A DNA stretch of 37,267 nucleotides, from the NCBI GenBank assembly GCA_003724185.1, contig RHGM01000001.1:1731956-1769222 (forward strand), written 5' to 3'. This document shows, piece after piece, positions 32,795 through 37,267 of the stretch (position 1 is its first letter; each line of letters opens with the position of its first letter). The DNA comes from Porphyrobacter sp. IPPAS B-1204. GTDB taxonomy: Bacteria > Pseudomonadota > Alphaproteobacteria > Sphingomonadales > Sphingomonadaceae. Both the position numbers and the translations under genes were made by a program. Below the pieces are notes generated by a model that saw nothing but the letters and a program-made list of their open reading frames with translations, was not told where the DNA came from and searched no databases.

Positions 32795-33733
32795 ATGGCC
32801 ACGCTCGCAGACCCCCAACCCGATTTTGCCATCCTGCCAGACATGGCAGCCGATGTCTTCACCGCCCCGCTCGCCAAGCCTGCGCATGTGGGGGAGGACT
32901 GGCTGGAGCCTCAGCAGACCGCCTACACCGCCGAAGATCACGCCGTGTGGGACGATCTGTTCGCCCGCCAGATGGAGGTGCTTCCGGGCAGGGCGTGTTC
33001 GGCCTTCCTTGCGGGGCTGGAAAAGCTCGATCTGGGGCGCGGCGGCGTGCCGGAGTTTGGCGTCCTGTCCGAAGAGCTTGGCGCGCTGACCGGATGGAGC
33101 GTCGTGCCGGTGCCGATGCTGATCCCCGATCACGTGTTCTTCTGGCATCTCGCGAACCGCCGCTTCCCGGCGGGCAACTTCATCCGCACGCGCGAAACCT
33201 TCGATTACATCGAGGAGCCTGACGTCTTCCACGATGTGTTCGGCCACGTGCCGATGCTGACCGATCCGACCTATGCCGATTACATGCAGGAATATGGCCG
33301 CGCCGGATGGAAGGCGATGCGGTACAACCGGCTGAAAGCGCTGGGCGCGCTGTACTGGTACACGGTGGAATTCGGGCTGATCGAGGAAGCGGGCAATGTG
33401 CGTGCGTATGGCGCGGGCATTCTGTCAGGGCCGACCGAGGCGCGCTTTGCAGTGGAGGCCCAAAGCCCCAACCGCATCATGCTCAACGTCGACCGGGTGA
33501 TGCGCACCGATTACGTGATCAGCGATCTGCAGCCGACCTACTTCGTGATCGAAAGCTTCGCCGATCTCTTCCGCCAGACGGTGGAGCGCGATTTCGACCG
33601 GCTCTATCGCAGTCTTCCGGCAGGCTTCACCTATGCCAATTCGGCGGTGATCGATGTCGACAATGTGCTGCATCGGGGTAGCCAAGAATACCACCTGCGC
33701 GGCGGACGCGGCAGCGGGGCTTTACCGGTCTAG
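32795..33733 (+). CDS. phhA: Phenylalanine 4-monooxygenase
   Basis: This 312-residue iron- and tetrahydropterin-dependent hydroxylase makes tyrosine from phenylalanine. The iron ligands are visible as His146 and His151 (FHDVFGHVP) and Glu192 (YTVEFGLIEE). Spacing of 46 residues from the first His to Glu equals that of the Chromobacterium enzyme. PDHVFFWHLANRRFPAGNFIR forms the pterin/substrate region and GAGILSGPTEARF follows. The start ATG 32795 has poor Shine-Dalgarno context and TAGTAT at 32776-32781 upstream, so the leader may be very short. No pterin dehydratase (phhB) is adjacent. The stop is shared with the small membrane-protein gene by CTAG (33730-33733). Confidence 0.95.
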   Translation: MATLADPQPDFAILPDMAADVFTAPLAKPAHVGEDWLEPQQTAYTAEDHAVWDDLFARQMEVLPGRACSAFLAGLEKLDLGRGGVPEFGVLSEELGALTGWSVVPVPMLIPDHVFFWHLANRRFPAGNFIRTRETFDYIEEPDVFHDVFGHVPMLTDPTYADYMQEYGRAGWKAMRYNRLKALGALYWYTVEFGLIEEAGNVRAYGAGILSGPTEARFAVEAQSPNRIMLNVDRVMRTDYVISDLQPTYFVIESFADLFRQTVERDFDRLYRSLPAGFTYANSAVIDVDNVLHRGSQEYHLRGGRGSGALPV

Positions 33734-33987
33734 GCCTTTACGCCGCGGCGGGCGATGGCGTGATACAGCACCAGCGCGACGCCGGTTGCGGCCAGTGCAA
33801 TGCCGAGGCTGAGGAACGAGAGGCTGCCGATCATCGTGCCGTCATTGGCGATCTCGCCCGCGACAACCGCGACGATCATTCCCAGCGCCACCTGACGCAG
33901 GATCGGGCCGGGTGCCTCGGTCCGCGCAAGGATCGAGGCCAGCCAGCCCAGAGTTGCCCCCAACACGATCAGCACCAGCAACGCCAT
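33730..33987 (-). CDS. Small GlsB/YeaQ/YmgE-like membrane protein
   Basis: This 85-residue protein with three predicted membrane segments starts at ATG 33987, which gives MALLVLIVLGATLGWLASILA. GGAGAC and CGGAA lie upstream. The Gly-rich first segment and the central ALGMIVAVVAGEIAND resemble the transglycosylase-associated GlsB/YeaQ/YmgE family, often stress-related, but the match is loose. The last helix is GIALAATGVALVLYHAIARRG. An earlier in-frame start would add a charged non-conserved stretch. The stop codon interlocks with phhA. Confidence 0.7.
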   Translation of the reverse strand: MALLVLIVLGATLGWLASILARTEAPGPILRQVALGMIVAVVAGEIANDGTMIGSLSFLSLGIALAATGVALVLYHAIARRGVKA

Positions 33988-34031
33988 GATTCCGCAAGTC
34001 TCCGTCTTCTCCGGCCCCGTACGCCTCGGGC

Positions 34032-34066
34032 CCGTTCGACTCCTCAACAAGCCTGCGTGCGAACGG
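34032..34066. repeat. 7-bp perfect inverted repeat between membrane-protein genes
   Basis: CCGTTCG (34032-34038) and CGAACGG (34060-34066) are exact inverted repeats with a 21-nt loop. The arms share the TTCGAC/GCGAACGG words of the repeat copy at 18446-18472, so this may be a decayed relative. It lies between uppP and the small membrane-protein gene. Confidence 0.35.
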
Positions 34067-34089
34067 TTCCTGACAGAGCGGCCCGCAGA

Positions 34090-34884
34090 TCAGAAGAAGT
34101 AGAGCAGCGCGCAGCCCATCGCGATGCGGTACAGCACGAAAACCATCATCGAAGCGCGTTGCAGGAACTGCATCAGGAACGCCATCGTGACGTAGGCCGC
34201 GACAAAGGTCATCACGCCCGCAATCAGGGCATCAAGCTGCATCTGGCTGCTGGCCTCGGCCAGATCGAGCACGGCGAGCAGGCCTGCGCCGGTCACCGCC
34301 GGGATCGCCAGCAGGAAGGAAAACCGCGCGGCCTCGACCCGGCCATAGCCAAGCGCGCGCGCTGCCGTCATGGTCGCGCCCGACCGGCTGGTACCGGGAA
34401 TCAGCGCCGCCGCCTGCGCAAGGCCGACCAGAATGGCATCGCGCAGGGTCAGTTCCTCGAACCGCTTTTCCTGCCGCCCGAACTTGTCGGCAAGGCCCAG
34501 CAGCACGCCGAAAACGATCAGGTTCACCGCCACCAGATCGGTGCTGCGAAACCCTTCGAGATAGCCGCCCAGCTTCAGAACAAGCCCCGCCGCCACCGCC
34601 GGGATGGTGCCAACCACCACCCACAGGAACAGCCGCCGCTGAAGCGGATCCTTGCCCAGCCCGACCGTGGCAAAGCCGCCGCGCGCCAGGCCCAGCACAT
34701 CGCGCCAGAAAAAGATGATGATCGCCAGCAGTGATCCGACATGCACCGCAACGTCGATCAGCGGGCCCTGATCGGGAAAATCGGTCAGGAACGGAATCAG
34801 GATCAGGTGCCCGGAGGACGAGATCGGCAGGAATTCGGTGATCCCCTGCACGACGGCGATGAGCAGCAGCTGGAAAAAGGTCAT
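34090..34884 (-). CDS. uppP: Undecaprenyl-diphosphatase UppP (BacA)
   Basis: This 264-residue inner-membrane enzyme removes a phosphate from undecaprenyl diphosphate, recycling the lipid carrier used for peptidoglycan and other surface polymers. The two active-site signatures are present: GITEFLPISSSGHLIL near residues 14-29 and the PGTSRSGATM segment near 163-172. About eight TM helices are evident. It has normal length and looks intact. The ATG at 34884 begins MTFFQLLLIAVVQG, as in the family. The gap to the M13 peptidase gene upstream is 55 nt, on the same strand, so read-through co-transcription is possible. Confidence 0.95.
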   Translation of the reverse strand: MTFFQLLLIAVVQGITEFLPISSSGHLILIPFLTDFPDQGPLIDVAVHVGSLLAIIIFFWRDVLGLARGGFATVGLGKDPLQRRLFLWVVVGTIPAVAAGLVLKLGGYLEGFRSTDLVAVNLIVFGVLLGLADKFGRQEKRFEELTLRDAILVGLAQAAALIPGTSRSGATMTAARALGYGRVEAARFSFLLAIPAVTGAGLLAVLDLAEASSQMQLDALIAGVMTFVAAYVTMAFLMQFLQRASMMVFVLYRIAMGCALLYFF

Positions 34885-34939
34885 GGCCAGCGCCCCATGG
34901 CAGGGACGCTGGCCAAGTCAATCCGCATATCGGCGCAGC

Positions 34940-37108
34940 CTACCAGATGCGCACGCGCTCTTCGGGCGGGAGATACATCGCATCGCCCGGCTTCACGCCG
35001 AAAGCTTCGTACCATTCGTCCAGATTGCGCACGACGCCGTTGACCCGGTATTCCTCCGGGCTGTGGCTGTCAGTGACAAGGCGGTTGCGGTAATTCGCCT
35101 CACGCTGGGTCGAACGCCACACCTGCGCCCAGGCGAGGAAGAACCGCTGGTCGCCGGTCAGGCCGTCGATCACGGGAACGTCCATGTCCTTGGTCGCGAT
35201 CTTGTAGGCCCGGTAGGCCATCGAAAGCCCGCCGACATCCCCAATGTTCTCGCCCAGCGTCAGGCGGCCGTTCACACAAGTCTTGCCATCATCAAGCGGG
35301 CAGAAGGCGTTGTACTGCGCCACAAGGCGGTCACCCAGCTTGTCGAAGGCGGCACGGTCTTCATCCGTCCACCAGTTGCGCAGCGCGCCGGAGGCATCGG
35401 ACTTGGAGCCCTGATCGTCGAAGCCGTGGCCGATTTCGTGGCCGATCACGCCGCCGATAGCGCCATAATTCACCGCGATATCGTTGCTGATCGCGAAGAA
35501 GGGTTGTTGCAGGATGCCCGCGGGGAAGACGATCTCGTTCTTCACCGAGTTGTAATAGGCGTTCACCGTCTGCGGCAGCATCCCCCATTCGGTGCGGTCG
35601 ATGGGCTGGCCCAGCTTGGCAATGTTGTCCGCCCGGCCCCACTTGGCCGCCGCCATGCGGTTGGCGATTGCGTCGCCCTGCGTGATGGCAAGGCCGTCAT
35701 AGGTTTCAAGGTTCGGGCGATACCCGATCTTGGGATCGAAGCTGTCAAGCTTGGCGAGCGCCTGCGTCTTGGTCGCCTCGCCCATCCAGTCAATCTCGGC
35801 GATGGATTCGCGCAAGGCCAGCCGAAGGTTGGCCACCAACTCGTCCATCGCAGCCTTGTTTTCGGCCGGGAAGTAGCGCGCGACATATTCCTTGCCGATG
35901 AGTTCGCCCAGCAGGCCTTCCGCCTCGCCGATGGCGCGCTTCCAGCGGGGGCGCTGCTGCGGGGTGCCGCGCAGGGTCTTGCCGCCAAATTCGAAGCTTG
36001 CGGCGTCAAAGCGCGCGGGCAGCACGGCGGCGTGACCGGCAAGGAACTCCTTGACCATCCACGCCTGCAGCACTTCGACCGGGGTTTCGCCAAGCAGCGC
36101 GAACATGCCCGGCAGGCCGCTGCCGATCTTGGCGAGGGTCTTTTCGTCCAGCTTGTACTGCGCGATTTCCTCAGCCGTCGGCGGCATCAGGCTGACGACG
36201 AAGCCGGGGCTTTGCTCCACCCCGATCGCGGCCAGCATCGCGGCGACCGGCACCTTGCCGCCGATTGCCTCAAGTTCGTCGGCCGTCAGCAGGTTGTAGG
36301 TCAGGTCGCGGTTGCGGCGCACGGTGCGGTCCCACGCCACGGTGCGGGCGATGGTGTCTTCGAAGGCGTAAACCTTTTCGACCATCGCGGCGTCGGCATA
36401 GCCTGCCTCACCCAGCAGGAAGGCGAGGTATTCCTTGTACTTGGTCTGGATCGCGACGCCTTTTTCCGAGGTGTCGAGATAGTAATCGCGGTCCGGCATC
36501 CCCAGCCCGCCAAAGCCGACATTGGTGATGTGGCGGTCAGGCTGCTTGGCGTCCACGCCCACGCCCGCGCCAATCGGGCTGGCAAAGCCCGGCTCGGCCC
36601 ACAGCATGGCGAGATCGTCCAGCGTCTTCGCACCCATGATCCGCGCCAGATAGGGCTGCGCCGGAGCAAGGCCGGCGGCTTCGATGGCTTCGGTATCAAG
36701 ATAGGTGCGATAGGCATTCAGAATGCGCTGTTCGTCACCCGAGAGGCTGGCAGCGGGCTTGGCCGCCAATTCGTCCATCAGCGCCTTGACGTCATAGGTG
36801 CTCTTTTCGCCGAGCAGGGTGAAGGCGCCGATCCGGCTGAATTCCGGCGGCAGCGGGTTGGCGTCGATCCACCGCTTGTTGACATAGGCGTTGAAATCAT
36901 CGCCCGGCTTGATGTCGGAGGCGAGCAGCGCGGGATCGACACCCCAACTGCCGAAGCTCATCGTCGGCAGGGCGGCGGGCGCTTCATCCGCAGCATCAAG
37001 CAGCAGTTCGATGCCGTCTTCGTGCTGGTGTTCATCGGCAGCGAAGGCCGGCGTCGCCAGCGCAAGCGCGGCGAGACTGGCGCCGAAAAGCGCGGTCTTG
37101 TTGATCAT
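34940..37108 (-). CDS. Exported M13 family zinc metallopeptidase (neprilysin/PepO type)
   Basis: This 722-residue zinc endopeptidase is exported by a signal peptide (MINKTALFGASLAALALATPAFA, cleavage near AFAAD). Zinc ligands are His557, His561 (HEIGHGFDD, with catalytic Glu558) and Glu620 in ENIGDVGG. NAYYNSVKNEIVFPAGILQ is the substrate-binding strand of the family. It cleaves short peptides, probably in the periplasm. The N-terminal mature region is His-rich and acidic (ADEHQHEDG). GGGGA lies 9 nt before the ATG. It probably has its own promoter in 37109-37267. Confidence 0.94.
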   Translation of the reverse strand: MINKTALFGASLAALALATPAFAADEHQHEDGIELLLDAADEAPAALPTMSFGSWGVDPALLASDIKPGDDFNAYVNKRWIDANPLPPEFSRIGAFTLLGEKSTYDVKALMDELAAKPAASLSGDEQRILNAYRTYLDTEAIEAAGLAPAQPYLARIMGAKTLDDLAMLWAEPGFASPIGAGVGVDAKQPDRHITNVGFGGLGMPDRDYYLDTSEKGVAIQTKYKEYLAFLLGEAGYADAAMVEKVYAFEDTIARTVAWDRTVRRNRDLTYNLLTADELEAIGGKVPVAAMLAAIGVEQSPGFVVSLMPPTAEEIAQYKLDEKTLAKIGSGLPGMFALLGETPVEVLQAWMVKEFLAGHAAVLPARFDAASFEFGGKTLRGTPQQRPRWKRAIGEAEGLLGELIGKEYVARYFPAENKAAMDELVANLRLALRESIAEIDWMGEATKTQALAKLDSFDPKIGYRPNLETYDGLAITQGDAIANRMAAAKWGRADNIAKLGQPIDRTEWGMLPQTVNAYYNSVKNEIVFPAGILQQPFFAISNDIAVNYGAIGGVIGHEIGHGFDDQGSKSDASGALRNWWTDEDRAAFDKLGDRLVAQYNAFCPLDDGKTCVNGRLTLGENIGDVGGLSMAYRAYKIATKDMDVPVIDGLTGDQRFFLAWAQVWRSTQREANYRNRLVTDSHSPEEYRVNGVVRNLDEWYEAFGVKPGDAMYLPPEERVRIW

Positions 37109-37151
37109 GTGCGAAGTCCCCGAAAAGCGTAAGAAGCAGACATTGTGCCTG

Positions 37152-37171
37152 ACGTCACACTAACGTCGCAC
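37152..37171. promoter_or_regulatory. 11-bp-period direct repeat upstream of the M13 peptidase gene
   Basis: ACGTCACAC (37152-37160) and ACGTCGCAC (37163-37171) match at 8 of 9 bases with an 11-bp period, one helical turn. They lie 43-63 nt upstream of the start. TGACGTCA at 37150-37157 is also palindromic. The arrangement suits a tandem-binding regulator. No factor can be named. Confidence 0.4.
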
Positions 37172-37267
37172 AGGGCAAAGGGTTGCCGCTTATCCGGCGG
37201 GCTATGCGCTTGGTCGATTAGATCACGCCCCTGTCGTGCTGACGCACGGCGCAGACCTCCCCGCCCC

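Noticed and set aside
34838..37132. 764-codon open frame on the plus strand opposite the M13 peptidase gene
   Set aside because: No domain or ribosome-binding site; antisense shadow of a well-supported gene with zinc ligands in place.

Overview
This 37 kb window is GC-rich chromosomal DNA from an alphaproteobacterium. It is most likely a member of the order Sphingomonadales, probably an Erythrobacter-like lineage. That placement rests on the high GC content, a sphingomonad-type TonB-dependent receptor, the lolA / xth / ribA neighbourhood, a fused PabB-PabC protein, many exported peptidases and short dispersed intergenic repeats. It is an inference from gene style, since there is no rRNA or tRNA to anchor it. 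I see no CRISPR array, phage, transposase or tRNA.

Layout. (1) 1-2641: a TonB-dependent receptor ending in a strong hairpin. (2) 2694-5731: a compact three-gene operon encoding an outer-membrane beta-barrel, a stripped-down 7TM protein of the 'inactive transglutaminase plus 7TM' family, and an alpha-L-glutamate-ligase-like ATP-grasp enzyme. A perfect 14-bp palindrome precedes it. This is the best candidate for an undescribed system. (3) 5739-8758: an orphan PstS-type phosphate-binding lipoprotein with a Pho-box-like site, divergent from a 7TM diguanylate cyclase. (4) 8755-14843: thioesterase plus exported oligopeptidase B, a divergent aminopeptidase P, a lipoprotein, and a VOC/cupin pair. (5) 14919-19568: a HerA-like ATPase, a PabB-PabC fusion for folate synthesis, an RluA-type pseudouridine synthase and the ArfB ribosome-rescue factor. 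(6) 19721-24454: rpmG (L33), lolA, a structured probable small RNA with its own terminator, a repeat element, a PhoA-type alkaline phosphatase, xth, and ribA, which carries a decayed RibB domain and probably starts at CTG. (7) 24451-27418: uncharacterised exported proteins and two tiny Ala/Pro-rich lipoproteins. One of these genes, a beta-helix protein, looks leaderless. (8) 27463-31967: a tightly coupled CoA operon (acyl-CoA dehydrogenase, CaiB-type CoA transferase, thiolase, MaoC/HTD2-type hydratase). (9) 31964-37108: PPK2 kinase, phenylalanine 4-monooxygenase, a small membrane protein, UppP and an exported M13 metallopeptidase.

Several genes touch phosphate metabolism (pstS, phoA, ppk2, uppP), but they are scattered and only pstS shows a convincing Pho-box-like site. 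Genes are packed tightly: there are many ATGA start/stop overlaps, and four of the seven convergent gene pairs share their stop codons through a 4-nt overlap.
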